A stretch of 64,000 bases of DNA. Origin: Mucilaginibacter agri (lineage in GTDB: Bacteria > Bacteroidota > Bacteroidia > Sphingobacteriales > Sphingobacteriaceae). The translations under genes and the position numbers were made by a program. The DNA lies in contig NZ_WWEO01000045.1 of NCBI RefSeq assembly GCF_009928685.1, positions 806,001-870,000 of the forward strand, read 5' to 3'. Shown piece by piece: positions 44,401-53,260 of this stretch; the first letter of the stretch is position 1; every line of letters starts with the position of its first letter. The notes beneath the pieces are model-generated. The model had not been told where the DNA came from. It was given only the letters and a program-made list of their open reading frames with translations, and searched no databases.

Positions 44401-47400
44401 CATTACCAATACTGATAACAAGTTGGTTTATGTACCAGGCACTAACAGCACATATATTGTAGTTGCCACTAACAATGGCCCAAGCGACGTTAATGCCACG
44501 GTCACTTTTCCTATACCTGCAGGCCTTACCGCGAGCTGGACAGCAGTATACAACGGCGGAGCCACAGGTAACACAAATGGCAGCGGCAATATTAATGAAA
44601 GTATACACATACCAGTTGGAGCAACCGTTACTTATACCATTGCGGCAGTAATACCAAGTAGCCAGACCGGTAGTGTTACCACCACGGCAACCATAGCCCC
44701 GGCTGTTGGTTTGCAAGACCCTATCGCCGATAATAACACAGCGACAGACACAGACCTAAGAATAGGTAGTACCGATCTTAGTATTACAAATACGGATGGA
44801 CAAGTCAGCTACACGCCGGGCGTACCCAACACTTACGTTATCGTAGCAACCAACAACGGGCCAAGCGATGCAACTAACGCAGTAATCACATATCCATTAC
44901 CTTCAGAAGTTACAGGTAGCTGGTCAGCAATTTATACCGGCGGTGCTACGGGCAATACGAGCGGCACAAACAGTATTAACGAAACTGTGAACTTGCCGAT
45001 AGGTTCAACCATCACTTATACTGTAAATGCAGTAATACCGCCGAGCCAAATCGGTCCGTTAACTACCACTGCCAATATCAGCGTTTCATCCGGCGTAGAT
45101 CCTATACCGGATAACAATACTGCCACCGACACAGATACCCAAAACAGTGCAGCCGATCTGGGTATCACTAATACTGATTCAAAGGTTATTTATGTACCCG
45201 GTATTACCAATACATATACCATAGTTGCTTCTAATACGGGGCCGAGCGACGCTTTAGGTACAACTGTTAATTATATTCTTCCGCCCGGAATTAGCGGAAC
45301 ATGGACTGCAGTTTATACCGGAGGAGCTACAGGCAATGCCAGCGGTACTAACAACATTAACGAAACGGTAAATATGCCATCAGGATCAACAATTACCTAT
45401 ACTGTTGTTGTACCGGTACCAAGCAATCAGACAGGTACGCAGTTTACTACTTCGGCAACTATAGCTGCCGCAACGGGTATTACAGATGCTAACACAGCCA
45501 ATAATTCAGCAATTGATATCGATACCAGGGTTGGCGGGGCCGATTTATCTATTACAAATACTGATGGACAAAGCACTTATACGCCTGGTACTTTTAACAC
45601 ATACACGGTTGTGGCCTCTAACAATGGCCCGAGCGATGTGGTGAATGCAAACATATCTTACCTCTCTTCGAGTGGCTTAACGGGATCATGGACTGCTGCA
45701 TTTACTGGCGGTGCAACCGGTAACACCGGTGGTGTTGTTGCAGGCATAGGAAATGCGAACGAACTGGTGAATATGCCAGCTGGTTCAACCATTACTTATA
45801 CTATCATATTAAATATACCAGGTAATAGGGTCGGTGATTTTACTACAACCGCTTCAATCAGTTTACCTTCGGGATCCGTCGATCCAACACCTAACAACAA
45901 CACTGCTGTAGATACTGATACACAAAACAGCCAAGCCGATTTAACCATAACCAATACCGACGGCAAAGTTTCTTATACGCCAGGCACAAACAATACTTAT
46001 ACCGTTGTAGCTACCAACACCGGGCCAAGTGACGCGCCAGGTTCAACAGTGACATATACTCTACCTGCAGGTATAACCGGAACATGGACTGCCACTTATG
46101 CAGGCGGGGCAGCTGGCAGCGCTAACGGAATCAATGACATTAGCGAAACTGTTAATATGCCAGCAGGCAGCTCAGTTACCTACACCGTAATTGTTACAGT
46201 TCCAAGCGGGCAAACAGGCCCATTTATAACTAAAGCAATGATAGCGGTTCCGACAGGAATAACAGATCCAACGCCAACCAATAACACTGCAAATGATATC
46301 GACCTAAGAAATAGCGATGCAGATTTAAGCATTACCAATACCGATAACCAGCCTAATTATATACCAGGCACAACCAATACTTATACCGTGGTGGCCTCCA
46401 ATATCGGTCCGAGCGATGCTTTAAATTCGACCGTTACCTATACTTTACCTGCCGGTATAACAAGCACATGGACTGCTACTTATACAGGCGGTGCAAGCGG
46501 GAGTGCAAGCGGAACCAATAATATTAACGAGACGGTGAATATGCCGGTGGGATCGACAATAACTTACAATGTAATTGTTCCAATACCAAGCAGCCAATCC
46601 GGGCCTTTTGTAACGGTTGCAGCTATCGCAACACCAGGTTTGATAAGCGACCCGGTAACGGCTAACAATACAGCTACCGACGGAGATATTCAAAACAGCC
46701 AGGCTGACTTGAGTATTAGCAATACAGATGGGCAGGGAACCTATATTCCGGGTACTACCAACACCTACACAGTGGTAGCTGCTAATGCCGGCCCAAGCGA
46801 TGCGCCGGGATCTGTTATAACCTATACACTGCCGGCAGGTGTAACCGCAACATGGACTGCTACTTTTGCTGAAGGTGCAACAGGTAACGCCAGCGGCATC
46901 GGAAATATTAACCAAAGTGTAGACCTCCCTTCGGGTGGTTCTGTTAGTTATACCATAACAGCAGCTATTGCAAGTAACGTAACTGGCCCAATAACCACCA
47001 CGGCTACTATCGCCGCTGCAAGCGGTGTAGTTGATAACACGGTGGGTAATAACACAGCTTCAGATACAGATACCCAAAATAGCCAGGCGGACTTGAGCAT
47101 CACCAACACCGACGGTAAAACTACTTATACACCTGGTGTAACCAACACTTACACTATTGCAGCCGCTAACGCGGGGCCAAGCGATGCGCCAGGCACAACA
47201 GTAACTTACGCGCTGCCGGCAGGTATAACAGGGACATGGACTGCCGTTTATGCAAATGGTGCATCCGGCGCAGCGAGCGGCACTAATGACATTAATGAAA
47301 TTGTAAACATACCATCTGGCGGCACTGTGACCTATACTGTTGTGGTGCCAATACCTGCGAACCAAAAAAGTCCAACTTTTGTGACTACAGCGAACATCAC

Positions 47401-50400
47401 CGCGGCTGGTGGCATAACTGATGCTACCACAATTAATAACACAGCGGTCGATACCGATACCCAAAACAGCCAGGCCGACCTAAGTATCAGCAATACAGAT
47501 GGACAGAATACTTATACCCCAGGTACCACAAATACTTATACTGTTGTAGCCACAAATAATGGGCCGAGTGATGCTTTGGGATCAACCCTCACCTATCCAG
47601 TGCCTGCAGGGGTAACCGCGCAATGGAGCGCAGTGTACACCGGCGGTGCTACTGGTAATGCAAACGGTACAGGCAATATTAACGAAACTGTAAATCTACC
47701 GGCCGGAAGCACCGTTACTTATACTGTCGTGGCGGCCATTACCAGCAATATAACCGGGCCGCTAACTACAACTGCGACCATAACAACTCCGGCTGGGGTT
47801 ATTGATCCTACACCTGTTAACAACGTTGCTGTCGATATTGACACGCAAAACAGCCAGGCAGATCTTAGCATAACCAATACCGACGGCAAGACTATTTACG
47901 TACCAGGTACTACTAACACCTATACGGTAATCGCCACTAACACAGGCCCGAGCGATGCAGTGGGCAGTACCGTCACTTATACCCTGCCATCGGGGGTTAC
48001 TGGTACATGGACTGCAGTTTATGCCGGCGGAGCAACTGGTAATGCCAGCGGAACCAATAATATTAATGAAACCGTTGATATGCCGATCGGTTCGACCATT
48101 ACTTACACTGTGGTTGTGCCTGTACCAAGCTCGCAAACCGGTCCGTTGTTTACCACAACGGCAAGCATTAGCCCGGCCGCTGGCATAACAGACGCGACAC
48201 CGGCTAACAATTCTGCAACAGACAACGATGTAAGAATAGGTGGCGCCGATTTATCCATTACCAACACTGATGGAAAGCTCACCTACACCCCGGGTACCAT
48301 TAATACCTATACTATTACTGCTACCAACAATGGGCCTAGTGATGCAACCGGCGCTACAGTAACTTATCCATTGCCTACCGGCGTAACAGGTACATGGACT
48401 GCTGCCTATACTGGTGGCGCAACCGGCAATGCCAGCGGCGCTGGAAATATCAATGAAACGGTAAACATGCCATTGAATTCTACCGTCACTTACACACTAA
48501 TCGCCAATGTATCACCTGCACAAACCGGCACATTAACCACCACGGCCACTATTAGTCTGCCGTTTGGATCGGTTGATCCTACGCCTGCCAATAATTCGGC
48601 TTCGGATCAGGATATTCAAAACAGCCAGGCAGATCTGAGTATATCTAATACCGACGGGCGAGCAACTTATATACCTGGTACAACTAACACCTATACGGTT
48701 GTGGCTTCCAACAACGGACCAAGTGACGCTCCGGGCTCCGCAATAACTTATACCTTGCCTGTCGGCGTAAGCGGAACATGGACAGCCGTTTATGCCGGCG
48801 GCGCAACAGGTAATGCCAGCGGTACCGGTAACATCAATGAGAGTGTTAATTTGCCATTGAGCGGCACGGCAACATATACAATTGTGATGACTGTACCAGC
48901 CAACCAAACCGGTCCGCTTACTACCCTTGCCGGCATAGTACCGGCAACTGGGATAACAGATGTCAATACCGCAAATAATACTGCTGGCGATACGGATCTA
49001 AGGAATAGTCAGGCTGACCTGGGCATTACTAATACCGATGGGCAAACAACTTACACACCGGGTATCGACAACACCTATATAGTAGTGGCTACTAATACCG
49101 GCCCAAGTGATGCAGCAGGAACAACAGTTACATATACCCTGCCAGCTGGCATTGCTGGTAACTGGACTGCCACCTTTACCGGGGGTGCAACCGGCAATGC
49201 CAGTGGCACTAATAACATTAATGAAACCGTAAGCATGCCAGCTGGCAGCTCTATTACCTATACAGTGACTGCCTTAATACCAGCAGATCAAACCGGCTCA
49301 TTTACCACAACGGCCAGCATCGCAGCAGGCTTTGCCGTAACCGATGCAACGACTGGTAACAATGCCGCAATTGATGTAGATCTAAGAAATAGCCAGGCTG
49401 ATCTGAGCATTACTAACACTGATGGAAAAGCCATTTACATACCGGGCACAACCAACACTTATACCGTGGTTGCTACCAATGCAGGCCCAAGTGATGCTTT
49501 GGGTACTAACTTAACTTATACGCTTCCAAACGGGATAAACGGTACCTGGACAGCAATTTACACCGGCGGGGCAACAGGTAACGCCAGCGGAATCAACAAC
49601 ATTAACGAAACCGTGAATATGCCAACTGGTTCGAGCATCACCTTTACGGTTGTTGTTCCGGTTCCTAGCGCCCAAACAGGTCCTTTATTTACAACAACAG
49701 CAACAATTACCCCTGCGGCTATTGTAACAGACCCCACCCCTACAAACAATACCGCAGTAGATAATGATGCCAGAATAGGTGGCGCCGATCTGTCTATTAC
49801 AAATACGGACGGCAAACTTACCTATACACCTGGCACCTCCAACACTTACACAGTGGTGGCTGCTAACAATGGGCCAAGCGATGTAACCGGCGCAAACATT
49901 ACTTATCCGCTACCAGCAGGTGTTTCCGGAACATGGACCGCAACTTATATCGGCGGAGCAACGGGTAATGCTAGTGGTACAGGCAGTATTAACGAATTGG
50001 TTAATATGCCGATAGGTGCCACGATTACTTATACAGTGATAGCTAACATTCCTTCGGCACAAATTAGTCCATTGACTACTACTGCGACAATTAGCCTACC
50101 GCTTGGTACTGTAGATCCAGTTCCTGCGAATAATACAGCTTCTGATACCGATCTAAGAAATAGCATCGCTGACTTGAGCATCACCAATACAGATACCAAA
50201 CTAATTTACATGCCGGGCACAACTAACACCTATACCGTAATTGTAACAAATAACGGCCCGAGCGATGCACTGGGTACGACTGTTACTTATGCTATACCTG
50301 CTGGATCGGGCGCTACATGGACTGCCGTTTACGCAGGCGGTGCAACGGGTAACTCTGCCGGAACAAATAACATCAATGAAACTGTTGATATGCCAAGCGG

Positions 50401-52315
50401 TTCAACCATTAGTTACACTGTAATGGTAGCGGTGCCTAGTTCGCAAACAGGCATATTTACTACAACGGCAAACGTTAGCCCTGCAGGTAATGTCTCTGAC
50501 CCGACATTGAGTAACAACTCCGCGGCAGATAATGATGCCCGGGTGAGTGGTGTTGATTTAGCCATTACCAACACAGACAGCAAGTTAACCTATACCCCTG
50601 GCGTAACCAACACATACACCGTTGTAGCCACCAACAATGGCCCAAGTGATGCTATTGGGGCAACTGTTGCTTATACCTTGCCAACCGGCATCAATAGCAC
50701 ATGGACTGCTGTTTATGCCGGCGGTGCAACAGGCAGTGCCAGCGGAAGCAACAACATCAACCAAAGTGTGAACATGCCTGTTGGGTCAACCATCACTTAC
50801 ACAGTGGTTGCCTCCATCCCAAGTACGCAAACGGGCACCTTCACTACCACGGCAACCATTATTTCACCAACAGTATTGGCCGATCTTGTGCCGGAGAATA
50901 ATACGGCTATTGACAACGACGAGAAGAATAGTATCATCGATCTGAAAATTATCAAAACGGCATCTTACAGCACGCCGTCCATCAATACTCAGACAACCTT
51001 TACTCTCGCCGTCAGCAACAATGGTCCAAGTGAAGCAACCAACGTAACTGTTACCGATGTGTTGCCGGCTGGCTTTAGCTATGTAAGTGCTACGCCGTCA
51101 ATAGGTACGTATAATAACACTACTGGTGTGTGGACCATAGGTAACATGGATCTCTCCACTCAGGCCACCATGAGCATGGTAGTGATGGTTAATGGTGCGG
51201 GTAGCTATACCAATATTGCAAACGTTAGCGGGGCCGAAACAGACAGTAATCCAGGTAATAATAGCAGCCAGGTCACTATTTCGCCTAACGGGCTGCCTAT
51301 AGCCAATAACGATGCGGCAAGTACCGACCCTAACACCGTAGTAACCATTAATATATTGGCCAATGATGTTAAGGCCGAGACGGACCTTGTGCCATCTACT
51401 GTTACCATAATAACCCCGCCGCAACATGGCACCGTTACTATTAATACAGCCACAGGCGTAGCCACTTACACGCCAACTGCAAATTACTCCGGCACTGATT
51501 CATTTACCTACACGGTGAAAGATGCAAACGGAGGTACCTCGAATATTGCAACAGTAACCATCAAAGTAAATGATGTACCGGTAATTGGTTTGGCCAAGGC
51601 GGTTGCTGCACCTGATAAAAATACTGACTGTACTTGCGATGTAACCTACACGCTAACAGTTGGCAATTACGGCATTACGACGCTTAACAATATCAGCATC
51701 ACTGATAATATGGCCCAAACCTTCCGTGGACAGCGAATAATAATTAAGAGCATCAGATCACTTGGTAAACTGGTTGTAAACCCAACTTACGATGGCATCA
51801 ACAATATCGAAATGCTTCAGTCGGGCAATTCACTCGCCGTAGGTCAGATAGAACAGATCCAGGTGGTAGTTAATGTTTTACAGGTAACGGGAGCATTATC
51901 ATTCCAGAATACAGCTACTGCATCAGGTACTTCTGTAACCGGCTTAAAAGCTACAGATCAGTCTACCAACGGCTTTAAACCAGATCCTAACACGAATGGG
52001 GATGTAAGCCCGGCAATTCCAACCCCGGTTGACTTACCAAAGCTGATGGTACGCATACCAGCCGGGTTCTCGCCAAATAACGATGGTACGCATGATAACT
52101 GGGTTATTGAAAATGCCTGCTCGGATGTGGTCAGCATGGAAATTTATAACAGATGGGGTAACCTGGTGTACAAAGACCCTAATTATAAAAATGATTGGCA
52201 TGGCCAGTGTAACCGCGGTATCCACATCGGCGACGATCTGCCCGAGGGAACTTATTACTACATCTTGCTGATAAAAGGCGCTAAGTATGTGGGCTATTTA
52301 ACACTAAACAGATGA
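41402..52315 (+). CDS. Giant DUF11 repeat adhesin with type B T9SS sorting domain
   Basis: 3637 residues, SprB-like in plan. Signal peptide (1-27), then the second half of a DUF11-like module (about 29-75), an intact copy (about 76-230), one canonical DUF11 domain (about 235-355), 22 tandem repeats of about 128 residues (356-3178; consensus start ADLSITNTDGKTTYTPGTTN), another DUF11 (3179-3295), a cadherin-like domain (GTDSFTYTVKDANGGTSN, about 3300-3390), a further module copy (about 3395-3540), and a gliding-motility-type C-terminal domain (about 3545-3637: IPAGFSPNNDGTHDNWVIEN, YNRWGNLVYKD, GTYYYILLIKG). That last domain is a type B type IX sorting signal. Expected to be a long surface fibre for adhesion or gliding. 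Its stop codon overlaps the sprF start. Confidence 0.92.
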   Translation: MKLTKTFLKFALLVISLAFILTQDSFAQVTYTSKNTSTANGTVGTVPVTDVSNNGATVDRLAGDQTPVNFPMIGISETVATPILQANGSYNIVYTFLIQNYGAIDLRTINAVNDLSTVFTSPLTYSVTSLTSNLATLTVNTAFNGNSDKNLLVQASSTLAAGASGTLTLTLNVVTNGQYGVFNSTSTTSAVTNNVDAVLVADASTNNASPNHADGTKTPLNFTDPTPVALNASDIQITKTASTLTPNAGDNVTFTVTARNLGPGDAAPVVVNDILNTTGFTLVNTTPSQGNYDSNTGVWSVGTLLVSGQATLTIVATVLPDKPAGVYVNTASSNHPGDPVATNNSATVTLSPQAVADLRIANTDNKTNYVPGTTNTYTVTAVNLGPSNAPGSIIIYTLPTGITGTWTAVYTGGATGNASGTNNINEIVNLPTGSSVIYTIVVPIPSSQTGNFTSTAAVATAAGINDLNQGNNTAVDDDIRLGDADLAITNTDNKGTYTPGTSNTYTIVATNNGVSDVTGATITYPLPSGVTATWTAVYTGGATGNASGTNSINELVNLPVGATVTYTVIAAIPSNKNGGLTTTANIAVPVGVVDPTTTNNSATDIDTQNSIVNLAITNTDGKTIYVPGVANTYSVIVTNIGPSDAIASNVIYNLPAGFTSTWSATFTGGASGTASGANNINEIVNVPVGGTITYTVVMPILSSEISPEITTVAIVAANSSMTDSATGNNTANDTDTRVGGADLSITNTDGQTTYTPGTSNTYTIVATNNGPSDITGARITYQIPLNSVAAWTANYTGGATGTASGNGDINETVNMPAGSTVIYTVTVAIPSTQTGTYTTTATIALPTGAVDPTSSNNIATDSDNQNSEADLAITNTDGKINYVPGTTNTYTVVATNTGPSDAQGSNVSFTLPAGITTAWTATYSGGATGNASGANNVNETVNLPASGTVTYNIVASIPSNQTGTLTSVATVTPPSSVTDLTTTNNTANDVDLRTGDADLSITNTDNKLVYVPGTNSTYIVVATNNGPSDVNATVTFPIPAGLTASWTAVYNGGATGNTNGSGNINESIHIPVGATVTYTIAAVIPSSQTGSVTTTATIAPAVGLQDPIADNNTATDTDLRIGSTDLSITNTDGQVSYTPGVPNTYVIVATNNGPSDATNAVITYPLPSEVTGSWSAIYTGGATGNTSGTNSINETVNLPIGSTITYTVNAVIPPSQIGPLTTTANISVSSGVDPIPDNNTATDTDTQNSAADLGITNTDSKVIYVPGITNTYTIVASNTGPSDALGTTVNYILPPGISGTWTAVYTGGATGNASGTNNINETVNMPSGSTITYTVVVPVPSNQTGTQFTTSATIAAATGITDANTANNSAIDIDTRVGGADLSITNTDGQSTYTPGTFNTYTVVASNNGPSDVVNANISYLSSSGLTGSWTAAFTGGATGNTGGVVAGIGNANELVNMPAGSTITYTIILNIPGNRVGDFTTTASISLPSGSVDPTPNNNTAVDTDTQNSQADLTITNTDGKVSYTPGTNNTYTVVATNTGPSDAPGSTVTYTLPAGITGTWTATYAGGAAGSANGINDISETVNMPAGSSVTYTVIVTVPSGQTGPFITKAMIAVPTGITDPTPTNNTANDIDLRNSDADLSITNTDNQPNYIPGTTNTYTVVASNIGPSDALNSTVTYTLPAGITSTWTATYTGGASGSASGTNNINETVNMPVGSTITYNVIVPIPSSQSGPFVTVAAIATPGLISDPVTANNTATDGDIQNSQADLSISNTDGQGTYIPGTTNTYTVVAANAGPSDAPGSVITYTLPAGVTATWTATFAEGATGNASGIGNINQSVDLPSGGSVSYTITAAIASNVTGPITTTATIAAASGVVDNTVGNNTASDTDTQNSQADLSITNTDGKTTYTPGVTNTYTIAAANAGPSDAPGTTVTYALPAGITGTWTAVYANGASGAASGTNDINEIVNIPSGGTVTYTVVVPIPANQKSPTFVTTANITAAGGITDATTINNTAVDTDTQNSQADLSISNTDGQNTYTPGTTNTYTVVATNNGPSDALGSTLTYPVPAGVTAQWSAVYTGGATGNANGTGNINETVNLPAGSTVTYTVVAAITSNITGPLTTTATITTPAGVIDPTPVNNVAVDIDTQNSQADLSITNTDGKTIYVPGTTNTYTVIATNTGPSDAVGSTVTYTLPSGVTGTWTAVYAGGATGNASGTNNINETVDMPIGSTITYTVVVPVPSSQTGPLFTTTASISPAAGITDATPANNSATDNDVRIGGADLSITNTDGKLTYTPGTINTYTITATNNGPSDATGATVTYPLPTGVTGTWTAAYTGGATGNASGAGNINETVNMPLNSTVTYTLIANVSPAQTGTLTTTATISLPFGSVDPTPANNSASDQDIQNSQADLSISNTDGRATYIPGTTNTYTVVASNNGPSDAPGSAITYTLPVGVSGTWTAVYAGGATGNASGTGNINESVNLPLSGTATYTIVMTVPANQTGPLTTLAGIVPATGITDVNTANNTAGDTDLRNSQADLGITNTDGQTTYTPGIDNTYIVVATNTGPSDAAGTTVTYTLPAGIAGNWTATFTGGATGNASGTNNINETVSMPAGSSITYTVTALIPADQTGSFTTTASIAAGFAVTDATTGNNAAIDVDLRNSQADLSITNTDGKAIYIPGTTNTYTVVATNAGPSDALGTNLTYTLPNGINGTWTAIYTGGATGNASGINNINETVNMPTGSSITFTVVVPVPSAQTGPLFTTTATITPAAIVTDPTPTNNTAVDNDARIGGADLSITNTDGKLTYTPGTSNTYTVVAANNGPSDVTGANITYPLPAGVSGTWTATYIGGATGNASGTGSINELVNMPIGATITYTVIANIPSAQISPLTTTATISLPLGTVDPVPANNTASDTDLRNSIADLSITNTDTKLIYMPGTTNTYTVIVTNNGPSDALGTTVTYAIPAGSGATWTAVYAGGATGNSAGTNNINETVDMPSGSTISYTVMVAVPSSQTGIFTTTANVSPAGNVSDPTLSNNSAADNDARVSGVDLAITNTDSKLTYTPGVTNTYTVVATNNGPSDAIGATVAYTLPTGINSTWTAVYAGGATGSASGSNNINQSVNMPVGSTITYTVVASIPSTQTGTFTTTATIISPTVLADLVPENNTAIDNDEKNSIIDLKIIKTASYSTPSINTQTTFTLAVSNNGPSEATNVTVTDVLPAGFSYVSATPSIGTYNNTTGVWTIGNMDLSTQATMSMVVMVNGAGSYTNIANVSGAETDSNPGNNSSQVTISPNGLPIANNDAASTDPNTVVTINILANDVKAETDLVPSTVTIITPPQHGTVTINTATGVATYTPTANYSGTDSFTYTVKDANGGTSNIATVTIKVNDVPVIGLAKAVAAPDKNTDCTCDVTYTLTVGNYGITTLNNISITDNMAQTFRGQRIIIKSIRSLGKLVVNPTYDGINNIEMLQSGNSLAVGQIEQIQVVVNVLQVTGALSFQNTATASGTSVTGLKATDQSTNGFKPDPNTNGDVSPAIPTPVDLPKLMVRIPAGFSPNNDGTHDNWVIENACSDVVSMEIYNRWGNLVYKDPNYKNDWHGQCNRGIHIGDDLPEGTYYYILLIKGAKYVGYLTLNR
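42467..50935 (+). repeat. 22 tandem coding repeats of about 385 bp
   Basis: Twenty-two in-frame copies of a roughly 128-codon unit, counted by the ADLxITNTD start motif (8469 nt in all). Protein sequence is well conserved, while codons differ strongly from copy to copy. A higher-order pattern is visible: copies with xYVPG (or IPG/MPG) near the start are followed by an Arg-x-Gly linker (RVGGADLS, RIGGADLS, RLGDADLA) and then by a TPG-type copy ending SLPxGxVDP. Confidence 0.9.
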
Positions 52316-53250
52316 TTATGAAAAGTGTAAAGAGGTTATTTATATTCATAGTGATCGCATTTGCAGGCAAATCCGCAATGGCGCAGCAAGACGCCATGTA
52401 TACACAATACATGTTTAACACGCTCGCTATAAACCCGGCTTACGCAGGGAGCCGTAATGTGGTTTCGGCAACTGCACTTTATCGTGCCCAATGGGTGGGC
52501 ATGGCCGGTGCGCCCAGAACAACTACGCTTAGCATAGACGCCCCGGTTGAAAGCAAACAACTGGGACTTGGCTTACAAGTATTTAATGATCGCATTGGCA
52601 TACAAAATACCTCGGGTTTTTTTACCAGCTATGCTTACAGGATCAGGATGGATAAAGGAACTCTGGCTTTCGGCCTTCAGGCTGGAGCGAGCCAATATAA
52701 TGCCGATTTTACTTCGGTCGATTTAGGCTCTGACACCAACCCCGATATGGCCTTTGCTAACAACGTTAATAAATGGCTGGTAAATTTTGGTTTCGGGATG
52801 TACTACAACACCGACAAATTCTATATCGGCTTATCGGCTCCTCAATTACTCAATAACAACTTTACCAATTTTAAAGCCACCGGTAGCAATGCATTTACCG
52901 GCCAAGCCATCCACGTGTTTTTGGCAGCGGGTTATGTATTTCCGTTAGGAGAAGATTTACATCTAAAACCATCCGTATTATTTAAAGGAGTAAGAGGCGC
53001 ACCGCTGGAGGCCGACATTAATGCATCGCTTTGGTTTAAGGATATTATATCAATCGGAGCCCAATACCGCACGGAAGCGGACATTGCCGGACTGGTGGAG
53101 ATCCAGATTACCCCACAGATCAGAATGGGGTATTCTTACGACCGTGCCACCACCAGTTTAGTGCAATACAACTCCGGCAGTCACGAAATTATGTTACGAT
53201 ATGAATTTGGTTTTTCGAAAAGCAAAGTCTTGTCACCACGTTACTTTTAG
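52312..53250 (+). CDS. PorP/SprF-family T9SS outer membrane protein
   Basis: 312 residues. Signal peptide (MIMKSVKRLFIFIVIAFAGK...AMAQ), then the family start QQDAMYTQYMFNTLAINPAYAG and barrel segments (ALYRAQWVGMAGAPRTTTLS; GLGLQVFNDRIGIQNTSGFF; SHEIMLRYEFGF). SprF-like proteins are the dedicated outer membrane partners needed for secretion or surface attachment of type B sorting-domain proteins such as SprB. The ATG overlaps the stop of the giant adhesin gene (ATGA), so translation is coupled. A second ATG at 52318 is also possible. Confidence 0.92.
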   Translation: MIMKSVKRLFIFIVIAFAGKSAMAQQDAMYTQYMFNTLAINPAYAGSRNVVSATALYRAQWVGMAGAPRTTTLSIDAPVESKQLGLGLQVFNDRIGIQNTSGFFTSYAYRIRMDKGTLAFGLQAGASQYNADFTSVDLGSDTNPDMAFANNVNKWLVNFGFGMYYNTDKFYIGLSAPQLLNNNFTNFKATGSNAFTGQAIHVFLAAGYVFPLGEDLHLKPSVLFKGVRGAPLEADINASLWFKDIISIGAQYRTEADIAGLVEIQITPQIRMGYSYDRATTSLVQYNSGSHEIMLRYEFGFSKSKVLSPRYF

Positions 53251-53260
53251 TTAGATTGAT

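Noticed and set aside
42467..50935. CRISPR-like or non-coding tandem repeat array
   Set aside because: The 385-bp units stay in one open frame, encode conserved DUF11 domains and vary at synonymous sites, so this is a coding repeat.
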